Source of the DNA: JBICHN01 sp043101845
GTDB lineage: Bacteria > Planctomycetota > Phycisphaerae > Phycisphaerales > UBA5793
Length of the DNA stretch: 64,000 nucleotides
Direction: 5' to 3'
NCBI GenBank assembly: GCA_043101845.1
Contig: JBICHN010000007.1
Span: 62,001-126,000 of the forward strand
The notes under the pieces were generated by a model, which searched no databases, was not told the origin of the DNA, and was given only the letters and a program-made list of their open reading frames with translations. This document shows, in pieces, positions 24,628 through 35,053 of this stretch (the first letter of the stretch is position 1; the number at the start of each line of letters is the position of its first letter). Made by a program: the position numbers and the translations under genes.

Positions 24628-27002
24628 CACGCTTTCCTCCTTTGAAAGACGCAGACGAGTTCACCGCCAGCCTTGCTTCGGCGGTAGTACGATTCCAAGA
24701 GCATGGATTGGACGAACCCCAAGCCGCCGCCACGTTCGCGCCGCCGTCTGAGCCACTTCACGTCGTTGCGGGTCCCGGTAGCGGCAAGACCACTGTGCTG
24801 GTCCTTCGAATCCTCTACCTCGTCTTTGTTCACGGGTATCGCCCCGCTGAGATCATCGCCACGACGTTTACACGCAAAGCGGCCTCCGAAATGCGCTCGC
24901 GTGTCCTGGGATGGGGATACGTGCTGCGCAATCACCTCATTGAGGCGTCTGACTCCGAAGAAGTCCGGGGGTGGTTGCGCACCCACTGCGAATTCAGCGA
25001 TATTCGCCTAGGCACCTTCGATAGCCTCGTTCAGGAGTTCATTGCGGAGCACGGCCCGCGAGAAGAAGACCCACCTGTGGTCATTGAACCGATCACTGCA
25101 ACCTCGATCATGCTCCTCGACGGGTTGATCTCGAATAATGGCCTCCATAACAGCGCGACACTCCGGCAGCACCTTACGGACATTGGGTACTGGCCCATCA
25201 ATGCACCGCGCCTCGCCGGATACTTGCGGCAACTTTCAGATCGACTCGCCAACGATCTTGTTGACAAAGACGCCCTCGCAGCATCGTCGCCTGCGATGCA
25301 GAGGGCGTGCGCTGCAATCGATGCGTTTCGAGAGTCTCTTGCACGGCGACAGTTGATCGACTATAGCGGCCTGTCAGAGCGGTTCCTTACTTTGGTGATA
25401 GACGGTGCGCTCGATGATGGCTTGCAGCAATACCGAGTGATGGTGGTTGACGAATTCCAAGACACGAACTGCCTTCAGGAAGCGTGCTATTTTGAGATGT
25501 ACTCACGATTCTTAGGTGATGATCAGTGTCCAGCATCACTCACAGTTGTCGGTGACGACGACCAATCTATCTTTCGTTTCCGCGGCGCAACCGTCGAAAT
25601 CTTTACCGACTTCCCGAATCGAATCGCTACGCACACAGGCGGGCCTGTGTGCGATACGACGTTTCTTAGCAGCAACTTCCGGTCGCGCCCTGGCATACTG
25701 TCGCACTTCGACAGGCTTGTCGATCAGCCGGACTTTGCGGACGCTAGAGTAGCCGATAAACCGAGTCTCGTTGCACGGACCCACGGTGGAGCACCAACCC
25801 TACAAGGTTTGCCCGTACTCGGCATGTTCGACGACAATCGGGGCACGCTCGCAAATCGGTTGCGCGACATGCTCATAGCCGTTTTTCGCGGAGATGGGTT
25901 CCGCGTCCAGTGTGTTGATGCAGAATTTGTGATTCAAGGAACTGAAGATCACGACTTTGCGGATGCCGTTTTGCTGGGTTCCTCTATGGTGGAGAGAAAA
26001 CCTGAACGCAAAGATCCGCTCAATCTCACTGGCCACCTGCGCGCAGCGCTCGAACCTGATGTTCCGGTATTCAATCCTCGCGGTCGCGCTCTGCACGACG
26101 TTCTGGACGTCCAGCGGTTGCTCGGCTTGTTCCTTCAATGCACCGATCCAAATCGCGCGATCCAGACGAGCATCCCGTGGCTTCAAGCGCAATTCGGCGA
26201 CACGATGGATGGGTGGAGACAACGAGCACAGGATCTTGCGGCTTCAAACCCGGCACCGGGAAACCTAGCGCAGTTCCTGAACGACTGGAGTACTAGGACG
26301 TGGAGAAATCGCCGCCGAACCCTGAGGGATTGGCCGGCGATTGAACTGTTGTTTACGCTGACAACTTGGCTGCCGCGGTTCGTTGAGGATCCTGAGTACC
26401 AAGTGTACTTAGAGGCGATTGCGCGGGCCGTTGAACAATCCACACCGCTGTCCGCATTCGGCGGCAGGATCGTTTTCGACGACAGATTCGATGGTCCTTC
26501 CGTCAAACATTTGCTAATCAACGTGCTAGCTCCGATTGCGGGTGGAGAGATCGACGTTGATGAGGAATTGATACCACACGTTCCTAGACATTGGTTCCCC
26601 ATGATGACGATTCACCAAGCGAAAGGGCTTGAGTTCCCCTTGGTGATCGTCGACGTCGGTAGCGGAAATGGACACGAGATTCGCGACTTCATGCGGTTCC
26701 CGACAAGGCCGTCGGCGGTCCATCATGACGAGGACATCGTGGCGCCGCATTCAGCTCTCGGAAACCTGCGTCAGGCGCGGGATTCGATCACTCGGGCGCG
26801 TGATGACCTTAAGCGAAAGTACTTCGTCGCCATGAGCCGCGCCCAATCCGTATTGATCCTCGTAGGACACACGAGGTTCATTGACGGGAACCCACTACCT
26901 TCCATTCAAGTGGGTAGCCGATACGACGAAACGCGCATATGGCGCTATATACCAGCCGCACAATGCTCGACGGTCGACACAGATACTGTCGCACTGATTT
27001 GA
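24624..27002 (+). CDS. UvrD/Rep-type superfamily 1 DNA helicase
   Basis: 792 residues. All SF1A motifs are readable in order: Q-motif region QAAATF, Walker A AGPGSGKTTVLV (~residue 50), TTFTRKAASEM (Ia), VMVVDEFQDTN (II, ~275), VVGDDDQSIFRFRGA (III), NFRSRPGIL (IV), MTIHQAKGLEFPLVIV (V) and KYFVAMSRAQSVLILVG (VI). It should translocate 3'-5' on single-stranded DNA using ATP. Translation is coupled to the dpdA-like gene (ATGA overlap), and the nuclease gene starts 10 nt after the stop. That arrangement suggests an AddAB/RecBCD-like helicase-nuclease pair acting on or sparing modified DNA. It is not PcrA/UvrD itself, because the N-terminus and 1B/2B regions diverge. Confidence 0.92.
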   Translation: MTRFPPLKDADEFTASLASAVVRFQEHGLDEPQAAATFAPPSEPLHVVAGPGSGKTTVLVLRILYLVFVHGYRPAEIIATTFTRKAASEMRSRVLGWGYVLRNHLIEASDSEEVRGWLRTHCEFSDIRLGTFDSLVQEFIAEHGPREEDPPVVIEPITATSIMLLDGLISNNGLHNSATLRQHLTDIGYWPINAPRLAGYLRQLSDRLANDLVDKDALAASSPAMQRACAAIDAFRESLARRQLIDYSGLSERFLTLVIDGALDDGLQQYRVMVVDEFQDTNCLQEACYFEMYSRFLGDDQCPASLTVVGDDDQSIFRFRGATVEIFTDFPNRIATHTGGPVCDTTFLSSNFRSRPGILSHFDRLVDQPDFADARVADKPSLVARTHGGAPTLQGLPVLGMFDDNRGTLANRLRDMLIAVFRGDGFRVQCVDAEFVIQGTEDHDFADAVLLGSSMVERKPERKDPLNLTGHLRAALEPDVPVFNPRGRALHDVLDVQRLLGLFLQCTDPNRAIQTSIPWLQAQFGDTMDGWRQRAQDLAASNPAPGNLAQFLNDWSTRTWRNRRRTLRDWPAIELLFTLTTWLPRFVEDPEYQVYLEAIARAVEQSTPLSAFGGRIVFDDRFDGPSVKHLLINVLAPIAGGEIDVDEELIPHVPRHWFPMMTIHQAKGLEFPLVIVDVGSGNGHEIRDFMRFPTRPSAVHHDEDIVAPHSALGNLRQARDSITRARDDLKRKYFVAMSRAQSVLILVGHTRFIDGNPLPSIQVGSRYDETRIWRYIPAAQCSTVDTDTVALI

Positions 27003-27012
27003 GGCCTACGCG

Positions 27013-28221
27013 ATGACCATTGCGCGAAGAGAACGGGCGTATGAGATTCCACCCTATTCACTAACCGGGGATGTTCTGTCGTTTCGGCGGTGTGGTCTCC
27101 AATACCGTTACTACAACCGAAGCAAGCTGCCCCCATCGCGGCCAGTCCAGATGTGGACGGGCGAGTTCCTGCACGGAGTGATGGAGGACGCGTATCGACA
27201 GTGGCCAGACAACCCACATTTCCCTTGGCCGTTTGTCGAAGCTATCGATGGCCTACCGAGGCTTGACGAGCCAGCACCTGATGAATGGCCCCGAAACCAC
27301 GTGGGTAGGATGGGACTGCGTATGGAGAAGCATCTGGCAGCTGCAGGGCGCAGTTCCCGCAACGCGCAAGCACGATTCAATGCGTATCGAAGAGCAGCAG
27401 AGGCGATCAATGTTCTGGGTCCCGACCTCTTTCCGCTAATCACGACTGCGGAAGAGCCAATTTCGGGCACCCGTCCGATTGTGTTGCCTGCCAACTCACC
27501 GCGAAATGCAGACAGATATGAACTGAATGGCATCGTGGATGTGATTTCGAGTGTCCGACTTCAGGAACATCAGGACAATGATCTCGTTGCGATGCTGGCC
27601 GAACACCTTCCCGACGAGGATGAGGTGTTCGACGTTATTGTCGACTACAAAGGCATGCGCAGACCCTCTCGCGGCGTCCAGAATGATCCAATCTGGGATG
27701 ATCACGCTTGGCAGATCCAAACGTATGCCTGGCTTCGTAGCAAGAGGGAAGATCGGGCGCGCGTCGGGTGTGGTCTCATCATCTACCTGAACGAACTCTA
27801 CCCGTCGCGTCAGGACATGAAAGCGTTGCGCGCCGATCGAGAAAACGGGACATCCGACGTGCTCCCTCCGAGGGGGTCCGCCGACGACTACGCCATTTTG
27901 GGAGTCGCAGCAAATGCGGATGAAGATGGGGACGAGCCAACCGATGCAGCCTTGTCACTTGCATTCCGTCTCGAACGGGCGGTGCGCGTCATCGGCGTTG
28001 ACGAACAGAGCCAGCAGAACGCCGTGGATCGGATTCACGCGGTTGTCGAGGACATTGAAGAACGCGTAAGTCGCGAGCACGCCGATGGAGAGATTCGCAA
28101 CAACTGGCCCGCGAACGGACGCCACCGGGACTGTGTCGCGTGCGACTTCAATGACACATGCCCGCAGCCCGCATGGGTCCGCGATGGACTAGCCAGAACG
28201 CCACCGCGAGCACCCGGCTAA
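27013..28221 (+). CDS. RecB/Cas4-like PD-(D/E)XK nuclease with four-cysteine (Fe-S type) signature
   Basis: 402 residues; GAGG lies 8 nt before the ATG, overlapping the end of the helicase gene. Cys27 (SFRRCGLQYRYY) and the C-terminal trio Cys374, Cys377, Cys383 (HRDCVACDFNDTCP) give the C...CxxCx5C pattern of Cas4 and AddB iron-sulfur nucleases. The PD-(D/E)XK core is seen in LNGIVDVIS, FDVIVDYKGM (D-x-K) and the RecB-type motif WQIQTYAWL. An N-terminal WTGEFLHGVMEDAY matches the His motif (G..(H)...E) of RecB nucleases. Third gene of the operon; it probably works with the helicase in cutting DNA. No restriction-type target-recognition domain is visible. Confidence 0.85.
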   Translation: MTIARRERAYEIPPYSLTGDVLSFRRCGLQYRYYNRSKLPPSRPVQMWTGEFLHGVMEDAYRQWPDNPHFPWPFVEAIDGLPRLDEPAPDEWPRNHVGRMGLRMEKHLAAAGRSSRNAQARFNAYRRAAEAINVLGPDLFPLITTAEEPISGTRPIVLPANSPRNADRYELNGIVDVISSVRLQEHQDNDLVAMLAEHLPDEDEVFDVIVDYKGMRRPSRGVQNDPIWDDHAWQIQTYAWLRSKREDRARVGCGLIIYLNELYPSRQDMKALRADRENGTSDVLPPRGSADDYAILGVAANADEDGDEPTDAALSLAFRLERAVRVIGVDEQSQQNAVDRIHAVVEDIEERVSREHADGEIRNNWPANGRHRDCVACDFNDTCPQPAWVRDGLARTPPRAPG

Positions 28222-28227
28222 TCGAAT

Positions 28228-28581
28228 CTAGCCGGAGTAAACACACCCCGCGGTCTCCGTCTCGCGAACCTCAATCCGCGATAACCCCGGCACCACTCCA
28301 TCGAGTTGCCCCCAAATCCACCGCGCGAGATTCTCAACGGTGGTCACGCCAATCTCCTCGATGTCGTTGAGATTCTGGTGATCCAGACGCTTGATCACCG
28401 GCTCAACCGCGCGCTTGAGATCAGCAAAGTCAATGATCCAGCCCGTCTCCGGGTCGACCTCACCCGACACATACACGATAAGCCGATACGAATGCCCATG
28501 GACATTCCGGCACTTGTGTCCCTCTGGCAGATGCGGCAACGAATGCGCCGCCTCAAACTTGAACTCCTTGTAGATCTCCAA
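28228..28581 (-). CDS. queD: 6-carboxy-5,6,7,8-tetrahydropterin synthase
   Basis: About 117 residues. The catalytic Cys and zinc ligands are in KCRNVHGHSYRL (CxxxHGH, the QueD hallmark) together with the first zinc histidine in EAAHSLPHLP; DFADLKRAVEPVIKRLDHQNLND and PTxEN-like VTTVENLARWIW follow. A TTG start at 28581 is preferred because GGGAG lies 8 nt upstream; the frame opens at another TTG at 28596. QueD converts 7,8-dihydroneopterin triphosphate to carboxytetrahydropterin, the second step to preQ0. It is convergent with the nuclease gene (6 nt apart), so it may feed the dpdA-like enzyme or serve ordinary queuosine synthesis; other que genes are not in the window. Confidence 0.92.
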   Translation of the reverse strand: MEIYKEFKFEAAHSLPHLPEGHKCRNVHGHSYRLIVYVSGEVDPETGWIIDFADLKRAVEPVIKRLDHQNLNDIEEIGVTTVENLARWIWGQLDGVVPGLSRIEVRETETAGCVYSG

Positions 28582-28908
28582 CGAAACGGCTCCCAATCGA
28601 GGTCATCAGCTCAGACGCGAGGTCGCCATCATCGTGGCTCCCGGCGCTGCGTCAAGTCGACGCGCTGCCCGCCATGACCGCTCATCTGCGTAGCCGCGCA
28701 CGGCGTTCCCCACTCGCTCATCATTTCGGGGCCTCCACCTCATTCGTCCGAAAAAATCGCGCTCCGCTCGCCGCCCCGCCCGTCCGGCCGGCAGGTTAAG
28801 CAGTGTGATGACCCGTCACGGCGTCGACACGCCACTGGAGATCTGCCCGCCGATCAAAAGAAGCCAGGCCACCGCCATCGCATCCGCCGGGGTCCGAGGA
28901 GTTTGATC
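28582..28908. other. Intergenic region, nothing recognised
   Basis: Divergent spacer between queD and the sigma-like gene. No repeat element or convincing promoter was found. Confidence 0.4.
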
Positions 28909-29670
28909 ATGCCGACGAAACGCCCGCGCCAGATTCCGCCACACGACGACGATGACCACACCGACCGTGGACGAATCCACGCCGCGTCCACCACGGCGCC
29001 GAAGACTCCCGCGACAACCACCGCCGCCACCGCCGCCTCCGCCGCGGCCCTCACCGTCGAACAGATCTGCGCCCGGGCCTTCGCGGCCGACCATAACAAC
29101 GATAACGACGACGAACGAATCGACGCCCGCGTCCGCTTCTTGCTCATCCTCCTGAGCGACCAGTGCGAACACGCCTGGCTCGAGGTCCTCCGTCAGGTCC
29201 AGCCCTTCACCCGTTCGCTCGCCCGGCGCCTCGACCCGCACAACGCGGCCGACCTCGCGCTCGAACTCGGTCAGGAAATCGTTGCCGCGTTCCGCGAACG
29301 GATCTTCAACTTCGAGTCGCAGAAGAACCTGCGCGACCGGCTCGCCGACATCGCGATCAATGTCTACCGCAAGCGCCTCCGCGCCGAGCGCCGCTGGCGC
29401 GCCGTCGTCGCGCAGCTCATCGACGATTACCGGCGCGGTCGCTCGGTCTCGCTCGCGGATCGGCTCATCGCCCGGACGCTGCTCGAACGCCTCCGCCGCG
29501 CGGTCGAATCGCTCGAGCCGACCGACCAGGCGATCGTCACGATGCGCATCGCCGATGACATGACCTTCGTCGACATCGCCGCGTGTCTCGGCCATGCGCT
29601 GAGCCCCGATGCGGTCGCCGATCACTACCGCGCCGCGTTGCGCGACCTTCGAGACTGGTTCGAGACCTGA
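28909..29670 (+). CDS. Sigma-70-family (ECF-like) RNA polymerase sigma factor
   Basis: 253 residues from the ATG at 28909 (GAGGAG 8 nt upstream). An N-terminal low-complexity Thr/Ala region of about 55 residues precedes a sigma-2-like stretch (NAADLALELGQEIVAAFRERIFNFES, RDRLADIAINVYRKRLRAERR) and a sigma-4-like helix-turn-helix (LEPTDQAIVTMRIADDMTFVDIAACLGH, YRAALRDLRDWFE). The layout resembles the ECF sigma factors abundant in planctomycetes, but motif conservation is weak. The LRR gene starts 15 nt downstream, so they are likely one transcript. Confidence 0.6.
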   Translation: MPTKRPRQIPPHDDDDHTDRGRIHAASTTAPKTPATTTAATAASAAALTVEQICARAFAADHNNDNDDERIDARVRFLLILLSDQCEHAWLEVLRQVQPFTRSLARRLDPHNAADLALELGQEIVAAFRERIFNFESQKNLRDRLADIAINVYRKRLRAERRWRAVVAQLIDDYRRGRSVSLADRLIARTLLERLRRAVESLEPTDQAIVTMRIADDMTFVDIAACLGHALSPDAVADHYRAALRDLRDWFET

Positions 29671-29684
29671 ACCGGAGAACGACC

Positions 29685-30662
29685 ATGCCTTCGGGATTGA
29701 ACAACACACTGCTCGACCCGCCGCGCCGCGCGTTCGGCGCCGCGGACGAACTCGTCTTCCGCCGGCGATCAAACGACCCGGGAGGAGCGCCGACCGACCC
29801 GCCGGGAGCAGCGGCGGGGGGGCGAACCCTCGTGCCGTGCAACCACGAGAGCGAACGAACCGAAACAATCGAGCCGGCCGGGTGGACCGCGGCCGGCTCG
29901 TCGCATTCCGGCCTCGACCGCGGTGGCCCGCCCGTCGCGCTGGCGCGCGACGACGATCACCGCCCCGATCCCGATGACGACGACGCCCTCGTGACCGCCG
30001 GCGTCCGCGCGCTCGTCGCCGACGGCCGCCTCCGCTCGTCCGACGACTGGATGGTGTTGCTCGAGATCGCGCGCGTCGGCGGAGGAGGCGGTGGCGCCGC
30101 CGACACCTGCGGCGACCTTCACAATCATGACGCGTTCGACCACGACGCCACGAGCGCCGGCGCGTCCGTCGGCGCCGCGCTTCCCGGCGTCGAGGGCCTC
30201 GACCTCTCGAAGCGCCCGTTGCGCTCCATCGATCGCCTGCGTGACTGCTCGAAACTCCGCTGGCTCTCGCTCGACCGGACCTGGGTGAATGACTTGCGCC
30301 CGCTCGCCGGCGCCGATCGTCTCGAGACACTCTCCCTCATCGGCGCGCCCGTGACCGATGTCCGCCCGATCGCCGAGCTCCCGCGTCTGAGGCGGCTCTA
30401 CCTCGACGAAACCCTCGTCGAAGATGTGCTGCCCCTCGTGATGTCGCCGGCGCTCGAGTATGTCTCACTCCTCGGCGCCCAGGTGAACATCGACCACGCG
30501 ACCGAACTCCAGTGGGCGCTTAACCGCCGCCACTCCCGCCGCCGCGACCACGACCCTGAGCAGCAGCAGCACGAGAGCAGCGCACAAGATCGATCGCCCG
30601 CCTCCTCCCCCGAACCCCCGCGCCGCTCTTCCCCCGTAGTCGACACCGGCGGCGGCCACTGA
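29685..30662 (+). CDS. Leucine-rich-repeat protein
   Basis: 325 residues from the ATG at 29685 (GGAGAACGACC upstream). Residues ~165-275 hold about five short leucine-rich repeats of 22 residues (LRSIDRLRDCSKLRWLSLD, VNDLRPLAGADRLETLSLI, VTDVRPIAELPRLRRLYLD, VEDVLPLVMSPALEYVSLL). The N-terminal half is Asp/Arg/Gly-rich and the tail is Ser/Pro/Arg-rich. No signal peptide or membrane segment, so probably cytosolic and involved in protein binding. Placed 15 nt after the sigma-like gene; a regulatory pairing is an inference. Confidence 0.75.
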   Translation: MPSGLNNTLLDPPRRAFGAADELVFRRRSNDPGGAPTDPPGAAAGGRTLVPCNHESERTETIEPAGWTAAGSSHSGLDRGGPPVALARDDDHRPDPDDDDALVTAGVRALVADGRLRSSDDWMVLLEIARVGGGGGGAADTCGDLHNHDAFDHDATSAGASVGAALPGVEGLDLSKRPLRSIDRLRDCSKLRWLSLDRTWVNDLRPLAGADRLETLSLIGAPVTDVRPIAELPRLRRLYLDETLVEDVLPLVMSPALEYVSLLGAQVNIDHATELQWALNRRHSRRRDHDPEQQQHESSAQDRSPASSPEPPRRSSPVVDTGGGH

Positions 30663-30777
30663 CAGAGCAAAACAAAACTCCCCTCCCTCCAAAGAGGGAG
30701 GGGCCGGGGGAGGATGGCTCGTTCAGTATCAAAACCAAACCCCGCCCGCCTCGCCTGGCGGCGCCCCTCGGCCCAAC

Positions 30778-30935
30778 GGTGGCACAGGCCTCTGAGCCTG
30801 TACGAACCGCCGCAAGATCCGCGCTCTCCGTATCTCTCTTCGTCGCCCCGGCGCACTCCGTCTCTTCACTCCGGACCTCCGCCCCTCCGTGCCCCCGTGC
30901 CTTCGTGCCTCCGTGCCTTCTCTCCCCACTCACAC
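30778..30935. repeat. Element E hairpin plus octamer mosaic (reverse)
   Basis: Element E at 30778-30806 (GGCACAGGCCTCTGAGCCTGT). From about 30835 come GTATCTCTTCG, GCGCACTCCGTCTCTTC and then GTGCC-type octamers (CCTCCGTGCC variants). Same order, reversed, as at 49866-49990. No gene between 30663 and 31051. Confidence 0.8.
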
Positions 30936-31051
30936 TCCCCACCCCACAAGCGCCTCTCTTGTATGGATGGATGGAGGAATGCCTCTTCCGTTCGTTTGTT
31001 CGTTCGAACGACCCACCATCCACACAACCCACGGGTAGGAGAGGAGAACCC

Positions 31052-31339
31052 ATGCCCGTCTTCACGTTCTCCGCCACGCTTCCGCCGCGCGGCGTGCATC
31101 GGTGGTGGACCGGCGGCGGCGATTACTACGACCACGATCACTTCCCCCAGTTCGACGCGCGGCCGCGACCATACCCCGGACTCTGGCCGCCCGGGTCGGA
31201 ACTCTCGCCCGCCCTCATCTACAAGGACTTCGCCTGCGCCATTCACGACACCTGGCCCTACCTCGCGACCTACTTCGTCACCGTCGAAAACCCGTCCGAC
31301 CGCGCCGTCTCCTATGACATGAGGATCTACGTCCCATGA
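31052..31339 (+). CDS. Small protein of unknown function
   Basis: 95 residues from an ATG with AGGAGAGGAG just upstream, a strong ribosome-binding site. It is rich in aromatic residues, His and Pro (GGDYYDHDHFPQFDARPRP, DTWPYLATYFVTVENPSD) and ends DMRIYVP. The second half looks like a beta-sandwich strand pair. Not a family I recognise. It overlaps the next gene by 4 nt. Confidence 0.65.
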   Translation: MPVFTFSATLPPRGVHRWWTGGGDYYDHDHFPQFDARPRPYPGLWPPGSELSPALIYKDFACAIHDTWPYLATYFVTVENPSDRAVSYDMRIYVP

Positions 31340-31968
31340 CCACGAACCGAAACAAGAAGAAGAGTGGCGAACCGAAGAAGAAGAAGTTAACCACCACGGC
31401 GCGGAGCGGCGATCGAAGTGACGGTCGCGGCGCCGGTCAGAGCGCGAGCTCGCGCCCCGGTACGAGCCGCGCCGTCTCGACCTCGGCCTACGCGACGCCG
31501 CCGCATCTCGAGAGGGAAGTGGAGAAGGGGGCGCCGGCGCGGCCACGACCCCGCGCAATGGTCCATCACACGACCGACGGCCGCATCGTCTCGGTGATCA
31601 TGACGAGCGCCGCCGGAAGTGCTGCCGGGGGTGGCGACGGCGATGGCGGCTTCGACCCCGGACGCGCGGCGCCGCCCGCCGGGGTTCTCCCGCCCCTCGT
31701 CGGCGACTACGGCATGGTCGGCCGGGATGCGACGATCGAGGTCTCGGAGATCGAACTCCCCGACGACCTGCGCGGCCTCGACCCGCTCGAAATCCACGAA
31801 CGCTTCCGTGTGTCGTTCGACCAGGGCGCCAGCCGTTCCGGGAAAGTCGCGTCGACCACGATGAAGAAGGGAAAGGGGTCGAAGCAGGCGTCCGCCCACG
31901 CGCCGACTCTCATCCCGATCGAGCCCCCCGACAACAAGAGGGGAAGGCTGAAATCCAAGAGGAAATGA
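31336..31968 (+). CDS. Basic low-complexity protein of unknown function
   Basis: 210 residues; the ATG overlaps the previous stop (ATGA). The N-terminus is Lys/Arg-rich (NRNKKKSGEPKKKKLTTTA), followed by a Gly-rich region and a short ordered-looking piece (IEVSEIELPDDLRGLDPLEIHERFRV), and a Lys-rich C-terminus. No signal peptide. Coupling to the upstream gene supports translation. Function unknown. Confidence 0.55.
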   Translation: MTTNRNKKKSGEPKKKKLTTTARSGDRSDGRGAGQSASSRPGTSRAVSTSAYATPPHLEREVEKGAPARPRPRAMVHHTTDGRIVSVIMTSAAGSAAGGGDGDGGFDPGRAAPPAGVLPPLVGDYGMVGRDATIEVSEIELPDDLRGLDPLEIHERFRVSFDQGASRSGKVASTTMKKGKGSKQASAHAPTLIPIEPPDNKRGRLKSKRK

Positions 31969-32015
31969 GATCGACGAACGAACCCCGCGAGACTGGCCCC
32001 CACCAACCGACCCTC

Positions 32016-32057
32016 CACGCCGGAGATAAGGCCCGGCGTTCTCCGGATTCGACGCCC
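32016..32057 (-). repeat. Element D, single reverse copy
   Basis: Reads on the minus strand as CGTCGAATCCGGAGA...TCTCCGGCGTG, with a perfect 7-bp stem CCGGAGA/TCTCCGG. Lies between the small-gene pair and the 16S promoter. Confidence 0.85.
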
Positions 32058-32328
32058 GACCCACCCGACGCGTGAATCCGTCACATGCCAAGTCGGATCG
32101 GGAGCCCGACACGCTCCGCGCCGACGATCGGAGGTCTGGCGGCTACCCGCGTCGAGCCCTCCACGCCTCTGACACCGTTCGCTTGTCTCGACGCGAACCA
32201 TCGCTAACCATAACGTTGTCCACCGCTTACGACCGGTACGGAGAATCTTCGGCCGGGCCTCGAACCGGAGCGGGCGAGCGGGCGTAGAGAAGGCTGGACA
32301 TTTGGGCGGAGAAAGTTGGCTCGCCGCC

Positions 32329-32356
32329 TTGACTGTCCGACCCGCTGAGTTATGAT
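32329..32356 (+). promoter_or_regulatory. Promoter of the 16S rRNA unit
   Basis: TTGACT and TATGAT separated by 16 bp, the best sigma-70-like match seen in the window, about 440 nt upstream of the mature 16S 5' end. A boxA-like TGCTCTTTGA follows at 32429, as expected in an antiterminated rRNA leader. Confidence 0.8.
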
Positions 32357-32441
32357 CCTCACGCTCGCCGCGGGGCACGACGCTTTGCGGCGACGGGTAT
32401 CTTGTCGCCTGTGAGAGGCGATGGGATCTGCTCTTTGAAAA

Positions 32442-32465
32442 GTGAACAGTTGGGAATACGACGCC
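32442..32465 (+). other. 16S processing stem, leader arm
   Basis: GTGAACAGTTGGGAATACG... is complementary over about 24 nt, with few mismatches, to the trailer at 34428-34452. The pair would close a stalk around pre-16S RNA for RNase III-type cleavage. Confidence 0.75.
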
Positions 32466-32794
32466 GCGAGGATGTGCCGTAACTCCGAGTCTTTCACAAG
32501 GTTCGGCGGTTGCGGGATCCCATGGCGCGAGAATCACAGCTCGCGTCGGGAAGCATCCTTGTGACGCCCCAATTCTTTGAATGAGGAATTGTGAGGTGAC
32601 GGATGATTCCGGAACTGTCCCGTCGATCTTAGCCGACGACGGGGCCCGGTGGCGCCTGCGGACATGTGTGCGTGCATACATGGGAGTGGGTGTCACGGGA
32701 AGACCGGCCCGATCGGACTAAGCCCCGGTCGGGTGACCAGGTCGACCTTCATCTGACGCATTCCGGCTTCTTCGGAAGTCGGAGCGATGATAAT

Positions 32795-34314
<1,520 letters not shown>

Positions 34315-34427
34315 GATACCTTAGACGCGGTCCGAGAGCGATCTCAACCGCGATACAAGTCAACGCAGCCTCGTCCGCTAAGACCCTCACCGGTCCGGCG
34401 GAAACGCACGCGGCGACGCGTGCGGAT

Positions 34428-34452
34428 GGCGCCGAATTCCCCAACTGTTCGC
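34428..34452 (+). other. 16S processing stem, trailer arm
   Basis: GGCGCCGAATTCC continuing with CCAACTGTTCGC pairs with the leader arm at 32442-32465, one bulged C excepted. Confidence 0.75.
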
Positions 34453-34463
34453 AATATAACCAG

Positions 34464-34495
34464 CAACCCCGGCTGACTTAGCTCAGTCGGGGTTG
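34464..34495 (+). terminator. Terminator of the 16S transcription unit
   Basis: CAACCCCGGCTGA pairs with TCAGTCGGGGTTG (13 bp, one G-U) with a 6-nt loop and tail TTGTGTTT. The loop wording GACTTAGCTCAGTCGG resembles a tRNA D-arm but no tRNA can be folded. Confidence 0.85.
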
Positions 34496-34507
34496 TTGTG
34501 TTTAAGG

Positions 34508-34706
34508 CGGAAGGCACGGGGGCACGGGGGCACGGAGGCACGGAGGGAAGAGACGGAGAGACGGGGAGGCGGAGAGACGAAGTGTGCGGGAGGGACGGAG
34601 GCACGAAGGCACGGGGGCACGACGGGAAGAGACGGGGAGACGAAGAGACGGGGGCGCGGGGAGGGGCAGAGGAATATCTCAGATCTGAGATTTGAGATCT
34701 GAGATT
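34508..34706. repeat. Octanucleotide mosaic (forward)
   Basis: Runs of GGGGCACG/GGAGGCAC-type octamers, then GAGACGGG octamers, a GTGTGCGGGA motif, more of both, and finally TGAGATCT/TGAGATTT octamers. The remaining sequence to 35053 holds nothing I recognise. Confidence 0.85.
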
Positions 34707-35053
34707 CTTATGCGGCCGAGTCAGGGGCATCGACACTGTGCGGCTTTGAGAACTCGCCGCGCAAAGACACGCCTGAGCTCCGACAAATCTCAAGGGATAC
34801 CGCGTGATTTCGAGTCGCATCAAATACATACCAGCAGACCTTCGCTCGCCGGCGCCAGCGCCCGACATGACAAACGAGGCCCCCGCGTGATTCCGCTATG
34901 ACTTTCTGGTAAGGTGTGCCGCGTGGGCGCATGGCGATCGTCGCCGCGCGAAACGAGAAGCACGGCGGCGTCGCGCCTTCGGTCCGTCACATTCAACCGT
35001 TCCATCCGGTCACACTTCGGCGCCTCGTTCCGGCGCCGCGCGGAGACTGCTCC

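Noticed and set aside
28816..30330. 504-residue minus-strand open frame
   Set aside because: Arg/Gly-rich shadow of the sigma-like and LRR genes.
34464..34495. tRNA-like text (GACTTAGCTCAGTCGG) after 16S
   Set aside because: No anticodon or T-arm can be folded; it is the loop and arm of the rRNA terminator.
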